Below, one piece after another: positions 53,464 through 61,342 of a stretch of DNA of 64,000 nt. Within the stretch, counting starts at the first letter, position 1. Every line of letters begins with the position of its first letter. Below the pieces are notes generated by a model, which was not told the origin of the DNA, ran no database searches, and worked only from the letters and a program-made list of their open reading frames with translations. The DNA is from Paenibacillaceae bacterium (GTDB lineage Bacteria > Bacillota > Bacilli > Paenibacillales > Paenibacillaceae), in NCBI GenBank assembly GCA_900766135.1, contig CAAFUF010000039.1, positions 108,655 through 172,654 of the forward strand. The letters run 5' to 3'. The translations under genes were made by a program, and so were the position numbers.

Positions 53464-55209
53464 ATGGCTAAACAAAGCTTAATCGTCGTTGGCGGCGGCC
53501 TGGCCGGCCTGATGGCTACGATCAAATCGGCCGAAGCGGGTGTGCCGGTGCAGCTGTTTTCACTCGTGCCGGTGAAGCGTTCCCACTCGGTGTGCGCGCA
53601 AGGCGGCATTAACGGGGCCGTGAATACGAAGGGGGAAGGCGACTCGCCTTGGGAGCATTTCGACGATACGGTCTACGGCGGGGACTTCCTGGCCAACCAG
53701 CCGCCGGTCAAGGCGATGTGCGAGGCAGCGCCCGGCATCATTCACCTGATGGACCGGATGGGCGTGATGTTCAACCGCACGCCGGAGGGCTTGCTTGATT
53801 TCCGCCGGTTCGGCGGGACGAAGCACCACCGTACGGCGTTTGCCGGAGCGACAACCGGACAGCAGCTGCTGTACGCGCTGGATGAGCAAGTGCGCCGTCA
53901 CGAAGCAGCCGGGCTGGTCACGAAATACGAAAACTGGGAGTTCCTGTCCGTCGTGCTGGACGATGAAGGCGTCTGCCGCGGCATTACGGCGCAGAACCTG
54001 CGCTCGATGGAGATTACGACCTTCCCTTCCGACGCGGTGATTTTGGCGTCGGGGGGGCCGGGGATTATTTTCGGCAAAACAACGAACTCGGTTATCAACA
54101 CGGGGACGGCGGCCAGCGCCGTGTACCAGCAAGGCGTAACGTATGCGAATGGCGAGTTCATCCAAATTCACCCGACGGCCATTCCGGGCGACGACAAGCT
54201 GCGGCTGATGTCGGAATCGGCGCGCGGGGAAGGCGGACGGATCTGGACGTACAAGGACGGTAAACCGTGGTACTTCCTCGAGGAGAAATACCCGGCTTAC
54301 GGCAACCTCGTGCCGCGGGATATCGCGACACGGGAGATTTTCCACGTGTGCGTGGACCAGAAACTGGGCATTAACGGCGAGAACATGGTGTATCTCGACC
54401 TGTCCCACAAGGACCCGAAAGAGCTCGACGTGAAGCTCGGCGGCATTATTGAGATCTATGAGAAATTCATGGGCGACGATCCGCGCAAAATTCCGATGAA
54501 GATTTTCCCGGCGGTCCATTATTCGATGGGCGGCATGTGGGTCGATTTTAATCAGATGACGAATATTCCCGGCTTGTTCGCAGCGGGCGAATGCGAATAC
54601 CAGTATCACGGGGCCAACCGGCTGGGTGCCAACTCGTTGGTTTCGGCGATTTACGGCGGTATGGTGGCAGGACCGAAGGCGGTGGAATATCTCCGCGGCC
54701 TGAAGAAATCGACGGAAGACCTTGCCCCTGACGTGTTTGAAAGCTCCCGCAAGGCACAGGAGGAGAAATACGAAGGCATTCTTGCCATGAACGGCACGGA
54801 AAATGCGTATGTCATCCATAAAGAGCTGGGCGAGTGGATGACCGCAAACATGACGGTCGTTCGTCACAATGATCGACTGGAAGCGACGATCGGCAAAATC
54901 AAGGAATTGAAGCAGCGCTACAAAAAGATCAATATCAACGATACGTCCCGCTGGAACAATACGGGAGCGGCGTTCACCCGCCAGCTGTGGAACATGCTGG
55001 AGCTGGCCGAAGCGATGACGCTGGGTGCGTTGCTGCGTAACGAAAGCCGGGGCGCGCATTACAAACCGGAATTCCCGGATCGGAACGACGAGGAATTCCT
55101 GAAGACGACCAAAGCATCGTGGACGCCGGACGGCCCGCAAATTTCGTATGAACCGGTCGACGTCTCCTTGATCCCGCCGCGGATTCGCGACTACTCGAAG
55201 GACAAATAG
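53464..55209 (+). CDS. sdhA: Succinate dehydrogenase flavoprotein subunit
   Basis: 581 residues. FAD motif IVVGGGLAGLMATIKSAEAG, substrate and FAD-linking region SVCAQGGINGAVNTKGEGDS, active-site HPTAIPGD..LMSESARGEGG and HYSMGGMWVDF, GECEYQYHGANRLGANSL. It oxidises succinate to fumarate. ATG 53464 follows AGGAGTTGAAATCAA. Confidence 0.97.
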   Translation: MAKQSLIVVGGGLAGLMATIKSAEAGVPVQLFSLVPVKRSHSVCAQGGINGAVNTKGEGDSPWEHFDDTVYGGDFLANQPPVKAMCEAAPGIIHLMDRMGVMFNRTPEGLLDFRRFGGTKHHRTAFAGATTGQQLLYALDEQVRRHEAAGLVTKYENWEFLSVVLDDEGVCRGITAQNLRSMEITTFPSDAVILASGGPGIIFGKTTNSVINTGTAASAVYQQGVTYANGEFIQIHPTAIPGDDKLRLMSESARGEGGRIWTYKDGKPWYFLEEKYPAYGNLVPRDIATREIFHVCVDQKLGINGENMVYLDLSHKDPKELDVKLGGIIEIYEKFMGDDPRKIPMKIFPAVHYSMGGMWVDFNQMTNIPGLFAAGECEYQYHGANRLGANSLVSAIYGGMVAGPKAVEYLRGLKKSTEDLAPDVFESSRKAQEEKYEGILAMNGTENAYVIHKELGEWMTANMTVVRHNDRLEATIGKIKELKQRYKKININDTSRWNNTGAAFTRQLWNMLELAEAMTLGALLRNESRGAHYKPEFPDRNDEEFLKTTKASWTPDGPQISYEPVDVSLIPPRIRDYSKDK

Positions 55210-55221
55210 GAGGGGATACCC

Positions 55222-56007
55222 ATGGCAATGGCGGAAACGGATGTATCGGCCAAAAAACTAACGGCCAAAAAAGTCAAATTCATCATCACGCGCCAGGATG
55301 ATCCGAACTCGAAATCCTATACGGAGGAATTCGAGCTCGACTATCGCCCCGGCATGAACGTGATCAGCGCCTTGATGGAAATCCAGCGGAACCCGGTGAA
55401 CGAAAAAGGTGAGCCTACTGCGCCGGTTTGCTGGGAGTCCAACTGCCTGGAGGAAGTGTGCGGCGCCTGTTCGATGGTCATCAACGGCAAACCACGCCAG
55501 GCTTGCGCGGCATTGATCGACAACCTGGAGCAACCGATTCGCGTCGAACCGATGCGGACGTTCCCGGTCGTACGCGACCTGGTGATCGACCGCAGCCGGA
55601 TGTTTAACGCCCTGAAGCGGGTCAAAGCGTGGATTCCGATCGACGGCACATACGATCTGGGACCGGGCCCGCGGATGGCGGAGAAGAAACGCCAATGGGC
55701 GTATGAGTTGTCCAAGTGCATGACCTGCGGCGTCTGCCTGGAGGCCTGCCCGAACGTCAACGAGAAGACGGACTTCATCGGTCCGGCGGCGATTTCCCAA
55801 GTGCGCCTGTTCAACGCGCACCCGACCGGCGAAATGAACGCCGATGAGCGTCTGGAGGCGCTGATGGAAGCCGGCGGCATCGAGGGCTGCGGCAACTCGC
55901 AAAACTGCGTTCGCGCCTGCCCGAAAGGCATCCCGCTGACCACTTCCATCGCGGAAATGAACAAAGCGACTACAAAGCATATGTTCAAAACGTGGTTCAC
56001 GCAATAA
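55222..56007 (+). CDS. sdhB: Succinate dehydrogenase iron-sulphur subunit
   Basis: 261 residues. The 2Fe-2S cluster is in CWESNCLEEVCGACSMVINGKPRQAC, and the ferredoxin part has CMTCGVCLEACPN and CGNSQNCVRACPKGIPL. It carries electrons from SdhA to heme b. ATG 55222 follows AGGAGGGGATACCC. Last gene of sdhCAB. Confidence 0.97.
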   Translation: MAMAETDVSAKKLTAKKVKFIITRQDDPNSKSYTEEFELDYRPGMNVISALMEIQRNPVNEKGEPTAPVCWESNCLEEVCGACSMVINGKPRQACAALIDNLEQPIRVEPMRTFPVVRDLVIDRSRMFNALKRVKAWIPIDGTYDLGPGPRMAEKKRQWAYELSKCMTCGVCLEACPNVNEKTDFIGPAAISQVRLFNAHPTGEMNADERLEALMEAGGIEGCGNSQNCVRACPKGIPLTTSIAEMNKATTKHMFKTWFTQ

Positions 56008-56061
56008 TAGAGCCGGATTGATTGTTGCCTAAAAAGTATCACCGTTCATCCGAAAGAATCG

Positions 56062-56100
56062 GAGACAGTTCCTGAGAGGGGCTGTCTCTTTTTTATTTTT
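56062..56100 (+). terminator. Intrinsic terminator after sdhB
   Basis: GAGACAG and CTGTCTC flank a loop and are followed by TTTTTTATTTTT. Confidence 0.85.
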
Positions 56101-56140
56101 GCCGGGCGATGAAGAAATGGATTAGAAGGAGGGACTAGGG

Positions 56141-57286
56141 ATGAACATTCAGATTCACCGGATTGGACATGATCAGATCTCCGTGAAGCTGGCGGATTTC
56201 TCGAAAGAAGATGTAGGTAAGCTGCGTGCGGTTGGGGGAGGAAAGTGGGATCCTAACGGGAAATTCTGGCGTTTTCCTTGCACGGAAGAGAAGCTTCGGC
56301 AATTCGTCGAATGCTTTCCGGGAGTGGGGATTCGAGTGGACGGGCTTGCTGTGTCGTCAAAGCTATCCAACGACGAACCATTCATTCAAGCCCTGGAACA
56401 GAAGCTAATCCCCGCGCTCAAGCTGAAGGGATATAGTCTCAAAACGAGCAAGGCCTACCGGGGGCATGTTCGGCGATTTTTGCAGAGCCAAGCGGATTTC
56501 TCGGAGATGAGAGGTTCAGGAGTCTGGAAGGACAAGGATTTTTCCAAAATCATTACGATCGACTCGGCCCATGCCCAACAATATGCGTTGCAGTTGCTTG
56601 AGCAGGGACATTCCCCTGCCTATGTGAATCAAGCCATCAGTGCCCTGCGGTTTCTTGCCGCCGAGGTGTTCAAACAACCTTCCGAACAGACGAAATATAT
56701 CCGACCGAAAAAGGAGAAAAAACTGCCCTATGTCTTATCGGAGCTGGAAGTACTGCGCGTTATCCAGGCGCCGACGAATCTGAAGCACCGCACGATGCTG
56801 TATCTGGCGTACGCCTCAGGGCTGCGGGTGAGCGAAGTCGTCAGGTTGAAAACCACGGATATCGACCCGGAACGCGGCATCCTTCGAGTCCGGCAAGGAA
56901 AGGGCAAAAAGGATAGACCTACGCTGCTGTCGCAAACGGCCTGGGAGATGATCCAAAAATATGTGGATGCGGAGCTACGCTCTACCTCCATGTGGTTGTT
57001 TCCGGGGCAGCATCCGAGGAGCCACTTGCACGAGCGTTCCTTGCAAAAGGTATTTAAGGAAGCCCTGCTAACCTCGGGCGTCATGAAGCAGGTCGGCATT
57101 CATGTCCTGCGGCATTCTTTCGCCACCCATTTGCTCGAGAACGGCACCGATCTCCGTTATATCCAGGAGCTGCTGGGCCACGCCAACCCTTCCACCACCG
57201 AACGCTACACCCACGTCAGCACCAAGAACCTGAAGCGTATTCAGAGCCCGCTGGATCGGATTTTGCGTGGTGAGAGGGGGGAGTAG
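56141..57286 (+). CDS. Tyrosine recombinase with HARP-like N-terminal domain; candidate cassette integrase
   Basis: 381 residues. Residues 1-70 form an extra domain with GGGKWDPNGKFWRFP (33-46), like the HARP/SMARCAL1 DNA-annealing repeat. Residues 78-180 form the SAM-like core-binding domain. The catalytic domain has Arg229 (ASGLRVSEV), Lys254 (QGKGKKDR), His321-x-x-Arg324 (HVLRHSFATHLL), His347 (LLGHANPST) and Tyr356 (ERYTHVS), so all catalytic residues are present. The C-terminal half reads much like integron integrases, but the extra IntI patch-III segment before HxxR is short or absent. The array of attC-like cassettes follows directly on the same strand. ATG 56141 after GAAGGAGGGACTAGGG. 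Confidence 0.85.
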   Translation: MNIQIHRIGHDQISVKLADFSKEDVGKLRAVGGGKWDPNGKFWRFPCTEEKLRQFVECFPGVGIRVDGLAVSSKLSNDEPFIQALEQKLIPALKLKGYSLKTSKAYRGHVRRFLQSQADFSEMRGSGVWKDKDFSKIITIDSAHAQQYALQLLEQGHSPAYVNQAISALRFLAAEVFKQPSEQTKYIRPKKEKKLPYVLSELEVLRVIQAPTNLKHRTMLYLAYASGLRVSEVVRLKTTDIDPERGILRVRQGKGKKDRPTLLSQTAWEMIQKYVDAELRSTSMWLFPGQHPRSHLHERSLQKVFKEALLTSGVMKQVGIHVLRHSFATHLLENGTDLRYIQELLGHANPSTTERYTHVSTKNLKRIQSPLDRILRGERGE

Positions 57287-57296
57287 CAGATTCGGA

Positions 57297-57325
57297 ATTA
57301 CAAAATCAAGAAATGGAGGTATAAT
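57297..57325 (+). promoter_or_regulatory. Pc-like promoter reading into the cassette array
   Basis: ATTACA, 17-base spacer, TATAAT. It lies between the recombinase stop and the attI-like junction and points at the first cassette, as the common promoter of integrons does. Confidence 0.55.
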
Positions 57326-57395
57326 TAAGGGGGTATGAACGGAGTACGCAAATCACCTGAATGGAGTGAGGTTTGCGACGGGCAGAGATTAAGGA

Positions 57396-57412
57396 GTTAT
57401 ACGAAAGACTTC
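57396..57412 (+). other. attI-like junction: start of cassette 1
   Basis: GTTATACGAAAGACTTC. Its complement GAAGTCTTTCGTATAAC recurs with one mismatch at the end of the same cassette (57992-58008), as expected if cassette 1 was inserted here by recombination at G/TT. All later cassettes begin with the same GTTA/GTTT word. Confidence 0.65.
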
Positions 57413-57426
57413 GAAAGGAATTTTTA

Positions 57427-57993
57427 ATGAAATCTAAATCATTTGTCGCATTAGTAGTAGTCGTAATAATGGTTCTTTACTTAAGTAAGTTTAATGAGCC
57501 ATCCACACAAATCCAAAAAGATATATTGGATGCAAACGGATATCTTGTTTCAGAAATTACTAAGAATTACCCTTTAGAAATATTTATAAAGCCAGAATGG
57601 ATACCTCTAGAGGATGATAAAAAGTTAAATCTGAACGTAAAACTTTTAGAAATCGAGAACACGACAATTTATCTTCAAGAGGTATGGAACCGTGGAGATT
57701 TCGGAGACGATATATATTTTAGCTTTCATACTACCTATAATCTAGATTCTACGGAAGGCAGATTCTTAAATAATAATGTATACAATCAAGACGGATCTGT
57801 GTCAACTGATACCTCGTTTGATGATTTTTTGATTTATGATTCTAAAAAGAATGAAATCGTTATTGGTGAAACAGGGACTGGACCTGGTTCGGACTTTTCA
57901 TTTGGAGTCGATGAAAGTCAATTTATTGAAATAAGGAATGGATTTTATTTAAATTATTCTGGAATGCATTTGTACGAGTACTCAAAGAAGTGA
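57427..57993 (+). CDS. Cassette 1: membrane-anchored protein of unknown function
   Basis: 188 residues from ATG 57427 (GAAAGGAA upstream; a TTG at 57373 would extend it but crosses the attI-like junction). One N-terminal membrane helix (SFVALVVVVIMVLYLSKF) is followed by an acidic, beta-rich outer domain with Asn/Tyr/Asp-rich text. AT-rich with codon use unlike the chromosome around it. Not recognised. Confidence 0.7.
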   Translation: MKSKSFVALVVVVIMVLYLSKFNEPSTQIQKDILDANGYLVSEITKNYPLEIFIKPEWIPLEDDKKLNLNVKLLEIENTTIYLQEVWNRGDFGDDIYFSFHTTYNLDSTEGRFLNNNVYNQDGSVSTDTSFDDFLIYDSKKNEIVIGETGTGPGSDFSFGVDESQFIEIRNGFYLNYSGMHLYEYSKK

Positions 57994-58003
57994 AGTCCTT
58001 CGT

Positions 58004-58182
58004 ATAACACCGCATTCACGCTCCGGGGCATTCGCCCCTTGGTCCGCGAGTAGTGACTTCGGAGCAGCTGATTCAGCGGACAACCCTGCACTGGCTAAGT
58101 CTACGACCCGGCAAGTCGATCGCTGCGCTAGATCGACCGGTTGCCTTAATCCAGTGAGGGTTCGTGAATACAAAGACGTTAT
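58004..58182 (+). repeat. attC-like site 1 (long type)
   Basis: Outer arms ATAAC-ACC-GCATTCACG and CGTGAATAC-AAAGAC-GTTAT pair. Inside are GGGGC/GCCCC, TCCGC/GCGGA, and AACCCTGCACTGG/CCAGTGAGGGTT stems. Upstream bases 57992-58003 are complementary to the start of cassette 1. Confidence 0.85.
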
Positions 58183-58247
58183 CTGCAATTCGAGCATGCC
58201 CTCACAGACCTAAGTCCATAATAACTTTTTTAAGGAGACATTAAACC

Positions 58248-58631
58248 ATGTCCATTAATGTATCAGGAATTATCTTTAGTTCCTTAACCTCAATTGTAAT
58301 TCTTTTTCAAATTGCTTTAGCGTTAGGGGCGCCTTGGGGGAGGTTTGCGATGGGAGGAAAGTACCCAGGGAGATTCCCTATCTCTATGCGAGTAATTGCA
58401 TTATTTCAAGCTGTCGTGCTTGCATTCCTCGGACTTATTGTTCTAAGCAGATCGGAACTTGCCGTAAATCAATGGTATGAATTCTCTCTTTCAGCGGTTT
58501 GGTTTGTGGTTGCTTTCTCCGTATTATCCTCTATTATGAATCTGATCAGTAGAAGTAAAGGAGAGAGAGCCATATGGGCTCCAGTTGCTATTGTAATGGT
58601 TATTACAAGTCTGATTGTCGCGTTGGGTTAG
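58248..58631 (+). CDS. Cassette 2: four-TM protein of unknown function
   Basis: 127 residues with four hydrophobic helices (about 5-25, 48-68, 77-97, 106-126) and a basic loop MGGKYPGRFP between the first two. ATG 58248 follows TAAGGAGACATTAAACC. No family recognised with certainty. Confidence 0.75.
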   Translation: MSINVSGIIFSSLTSIVILFQIALALGAPWGRFAMGGKYPGRFPISMRVIALFQAVVLAFLGLIVLSRSELAVNQWYEFSLSAVWFVVAFSVLSSIMNLISRSKGERAIWAPVAIVMVITSLIVALG

Positions 58632-58741
58632 TATTAATTATTATTAAAGAACACCAGAAACCAAAGCAGAACTGAGGAAAACTGACTTCAACAAAGTCTA
58701 AGTTAATCGAATAGTTTAATCGCAGAAGGCACGAACAGCAG

Positions 58742-58883
58742 ATAACACAGTATTCACGCTTCGGGCCATTCGACCCTCGGTCCGACAGATGATTTTCGGG
58801 GTAGTGAATCAGCCGGACACACCCAATCCCCTAAGATAAGAGCTATCTAAGGGGATTGGGCATCGCGAATACAACAACGTTTA
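58742..58883 (+). repeat. attC-like site 2
   Basis: Outer arms ATAAC-ACA-GTATTCACG and CGCGAATAC-AACAAC-GTTTA. Inside: TTCGGGCC/GACCCTCGG hairpin and a long CCCAATCCCCTAAGATA/TATCTAAGGGGATTGGG stem. The upstream bases GAACAGCAG match the complement of the start of cassette 2 (GTTATCTGCAATTC). Confidence 0.85.
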
Positions 58884-58925
58884 CTGAAATTAACGATAGT
58901 GAAATAAGAACCCCCAAAATCTTTT

Positions 58926-59144
58926 TCAATCTTTGGGATAAGCTTGTTTAATGTTAGTTCTATTAAGAAGATAATCGGTGCTGGTTTGGTGGAAGTCGGC
59001 AAGTTTAATGAGTATGGCGGTTGGAATATCAACTTCACCGCGTTCATAATTACTGTATATACGTTGACTACAGTTGAGATATGCAGCAATTTGAGTTTGA
59101 GTTAAATCTTTATCTTCACGCAAGCTTCTAATTCTTGGGTACAT
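58926..59144 (-). CDS. Cassette 3: XRE-family repressor
   Basis: 72 residues, a complete helix-turn-helix (IRSLREDKDLTQTQIAAYLNCSQRIYSNYERGEVDIPTAILIKLADFHQTSTDYLL). GGAGG lies before ATG 59144. It is opposite in direction to the array and divergent from the DUF6809 gene, with two TAGCGA palindromes between them, so it probably represses both genes. Confidence 0.85.
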   Translation of the reverse strand: MYPRIRSLREDKDLTQTQIAAYLNCSQRIYSNYERGEVDIPTAILIKLADFHQTSTDYLLNRTNIKQAYPKD

Positions 59145-59171
59145 ACAAACACCTCCAACATAAAAATACTC

Positions 59172-59215
59172 TAGCGAGTAATTCGCTATTGAGATTTAGC
59201 GATAAAATCGCTAAA
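59172..59215. promoter_or_regulatory. Two operator palindromes between the XRE and DUF6809 genes
   Basis: TAGCGA-GTAAT-TCGCTA (59172-59188) and a perfect 9-3-9 repeat TTTAGCGAT-AAA-ATCGCTAAA (59195-59215) share the half-site TAGCGA. Their centres are 25 bases apart. Confidence 0.75.
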
Positions 59216-59251
59216 ATGTTCTTATGAGAAATACAATGGAGGGAATGTAGG

Positions 59252-59524
59252 ATGAGTAGCTTATTAGAGCAATTGTATTTTGGAGAAATTAGACCAGAAG
59301 AAAAGATTATACCAAAGAATCCAGAGTACAAGTTGTTGAATGTCGAAATCTCAAACTTCAAGGAGAAGCTAATAACCAGCCTGACGGAGGATGAGGTGGA
59401 GCTTCTTGAAAAAATATATGATCTGTTGGGAAAGTCTTCTTCTATATACTCAACCGAAGTATTCATCTATGGTTTCAAAATGGGTGTTCAAATTGTAACG
59501 GAGGCTTATGCTGATAGAAAATAA
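59252..59524 (+). CDS. Cassette 3: DUF6809 family protein
   Basis: 90 residues: LLEQLYFGEIRPEEKIIPKNPEYKLL..LTSLTEDEVELLEKIYDLL..EVFIYGFKMGVQIVTEAYA. The LYxGxIxPxE start and the FIYGFKxGxxxxxEA end are typical of DUF6809, small helical proteins often paired with XRE regulators in Bacillota. Function unknown. ATG 59252 after GGAGGGAATGTAGG. Confidence 0.75.
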   Translation: MSSLLEQLYFGEIRPEEKIIPKNPEYKLLNVEISNFKEKLITSLTEDEVELLEKIYDLLGKSSSIYSTEVFIYGFKMGVQIVTEAYADRK

Positions 59525-59586
59525 AGAAGAATTTTAAAGACTGATATATAGAGGGGAAAGTAGCTTGAGGAAGTCGTTGACTTCAG

Positions 59587-59727
59587 TTAACACCGTATTC
59601 ACGCATTGGGGCTTTCGCCCCTTGTTTATCAGATGTATAATCATGGAAGAAGCTCAGATAACAAACGCCCCAGCCTAAGATAAAAGCTATCTAAGGCCGG
59701 GGCGTTTCGTGAATACAAGAACGTTAT
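59587..59727 (+). repeat. attC-like site 3 (short type)
   Basis: Outer arms TTAAC-ACC-GTATTCACG and CGTGAATAC-AAGAAC-GTTAT. Inside: GGGGC/GCCCC hairpin, ATGTATAATCATGGAAGAAGC segment, and the AACGCCCCAGCCT..AAGGCCGGGGCGTT stem. Upstream CTTCAG matches the complement of the cassette 3 start (GTTTACTGAAAT). Confidence 0.88.
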
Positions 59728-59778
59728 CTGAAACCGATGCAAATGCTATATATAAGATCGGTGAAGGAAGTGACACAA

Positions 59779-60228
59779 GTGGAGTATTCTGACTTGATGA
59801 ATTTAAAGAATATATACTTCGAACAGATTTATGAGCCGGAAGAAAATACTCTTAGGTTGCTCTTCAGTCGAAATAGAACTAGTGAAACTCCGGAAACAAT
59901 AAAAATCGGAGAAATAGAAATTAATGATACCTATTCGATAGATGTAGATGAATCTTTACCTTTAATAGAATTGGATTTTGAATGGTATATTGGGTATTCA
60001 ATAAGAAATGAAAGTTACACTTCATGGGATGATTACGAAGAATTTGAAGGTAAGACCTTTAGAATTTACAGTAAATCTAGATACTTAGATTTCATTAAAG
60101 TAGGGACATTTGCAACTGATAATTACCCAGGTCCATATAAACATTATGGCATCACTTGTCTAAAACATGTGGTGGATGTTGTGTCAGTTTCAGTACCTAT
60201 TATAAAGGAAGTTCATCGAACAGATTAA
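59779..60228 (+). CDS. Cassette 4: unknown acidic protein
   Basis: 149 residues from GTG 59779, chosen because GAAGGAAG lies about eight bases upstream; ATG 59737 is also in frame. It is rich in Glu, Asp, Ile and Tyr and looks mostly beta (LRLLFSRNRTSETPETIKIGEIEINDTYSIDVDESLPLIELDFEWYIGYSI). It has no membrane segment. Not recognised, though the pattern recalls immunity-type small proteins. Confidence 0.7.
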   Translation: MEYSDLMNLKNIYFEQIYEPEENTLRLLFSRNRTSETPETIKIGEIEINDTYSIDVDESLPLIELDFEWYIGYSIRNESYTSWDDYEEFEGKTFRIYSKSRYLDFIKVGTFATDNYPGPYKHYGITCLKHVVDVVSVSVPIIKEVHRTD

Positions 60229-60264
60229 AGATTATCAATGTAACTCAAGAAGGCATCGGAATCA

Positions 60265-60405
60265 GATCCACATTATTCACGCTACGGGGCTATCGCCCCT
60301 CGGTTGTCTAGATGTATAATCATGGAAGGAGCTCAGACAACAAACGCCCAGCCTAAGATAAGAGCTATCTAAGGCTGAGTCGATTCGTGAATACAAGAAC
60401 GTTAT
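60265..60405 (+). repeat. attC-like site 4 (short type, damaged 5' box)
   Basis: The 5' outer box reads GATCC-ACA-TTATTCACG where the others have ATAAC; the 3' side CGTGAATAC-AAGAAC-GTTAT is intact. Upstream GCATCGGAATCAGAT still matches the complement of the cassette 4 start (GTTATCTGAAACCGATGC). The inner stem also has changes (GGCTGAGTCGAT). Confidence 0.85.
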
Positions 60406-60472
60406 AGGAAATTGCTGCAAGATATAGGGTATATAAAAACCCTCCGAGCATGGGTGGGTAAGAACTAAATGA

Positions 60473-60739
60473 TTATTTATAAACATTTCCTCGAGAACCT
60501 ATTTTCAAGACATGTATAATTAATTGCTTATCCTCGATCGTGTAAATAATCCTATACGAACCGACGCGCAATCTAAATTCTTCAGATGTACCTTTCATTC
60601 TCTTGATATCAAGTTCAGGATGAAATGGGTTTTCTGAGAGGATCTCTAGGTGTTGTACAATTCGAACTCGAGAAGGCTTATCTAGTTTTTGTAAGTATTT
60701 AAGGGCCTCTTTATAGAACTCAATTGAGTAGTTCATCAA
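60473..60739 (-). CDS. Cassette 5: RelE/ParE-type toxin
   Basis: 88 residues: YSIEFYKEALKYLQKLDKPSRVRIVQHLEIL..MKGTSEEFRLRVGSYRIIYTIEDKQLIIHVLKIGSRGNVYK is a complete RelE-family fold, with the C-terminal RxGxYRxIY..HRxxVY-type catalytic text. It probably cuts mRNA at the ribosome. Its start overlaps the end of the antitoxin gene by 20 bases. It faces against the array, so it must use its own promoter. Confidence 0.88.
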   Translation of the reverse strand: MMNYSIEFYKEALKYLQKLDKPSRVRIVQHLEILSENPFHPELDIKRMKGTSEEFRLRVGSYRIIYTIEDKQLIIHVLKIGSRGNVYK

Positions 60740-60956
60740 TTACATCCTTGAGTTTAATTCCTTCACCACGAGCGATTGATTGTTTTGCTTTAGCAATATT
60801 CTCTAGATCTTCTTTTGTAGTCGGTTCATCATCCCAAGGAATATTTCTGTTGTGAGGAGTAGTTGCTAATTTTTTCAGGAAGTCAGCAGCAATAGGAAGG
60901 GCTTCTTCAGGTAATTGTTGAATTAATTTATTCAAATCATCCTTTGAAACAGCCAT
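60720..60956 (-). CDS. Cassette 5: antitoxin partner of RelE
   Basis: 78 residues from ATG 60956. The N-terminus (VSKDDLNKLIQQLPEEALPIAADFLKKLA) resembles the DUF2281-like start of small antitoxins. The C-terminal helix (TTKEDLENIAKAKQSIARGEGIKLKDVIDELLN) is the usual toxin-binding part. TATAAT-like words lie upstream on the minus strand. Antitoxin first, toxin second with overlap is the normal order. Confidence 0.82.
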   Translation of the reverse strand: MAVSKDDLNKLIQQLPEEALPIAADFLKKLATTPHNRNIPWDDEPTTKEDLENIAKAKQSIARGEGIKLKDVIDELLN

Positions 60957-61066
60957 TAAATTCAACCCCTATAATGAACTTTATTATCCCATTATAACAT
61001 ATTCTGAATTAATTATTAGTGAACAAGTACCATTGTATGTATATTCGAGGATGGCAGCAACATCCC

Positions 61067-61206
61067 ATAACACCATATTCACGCATCGGGGCTATCGCCC
61101 CTCGGTGTCAGATGTATAATCATAGAAGAAGCTCAGATAACAAACGCCCCAGCCTAAGATAAAAGCTATCTAAGGCTGGGGCGTTTCGTGAATACAAGAA
61201 CGTTAT
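61067..61206 (+). repeat. attC-like site 5 (short type)
   Basis: Outer arms ATAAC-ACC-ATATTCACG and CGTGAATAC-AAGAAC-GTTAT. Inner parts nearly identical to site 3. Upstream GCAGCAACATCC pairs with the cassette 5 start (GTTATAGGAAATTGCTGC), leaving a two- to three-base bubble. Confidence 0.9.
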
Positions 61207-61342
61207 AGGAAATTCCGGAAAAACATATTCAAACATAATACACGAACAAATATTCTGTTAATGGGTTGTTATATGTGGTAGAATAAGGAAGTGCAATTGA
61301 ATCTTGGGTGGGCATGGTTTCCCTTCGAAAGGAGGTGAAGCC

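Noticed and set aside
53560..55140. 526-codon minus-strand frame opposite sdhA
   Set aside because: Antisense shadow of a high-GC gene; composition is Arg/His/Val-rich without domains.
59172..59215. Recombination sites
   Set aside because: The two TAGCGA palindromes between divergent XRE and DUF6809 genes are better explained as operators; they share nothing with the attC-like arms.
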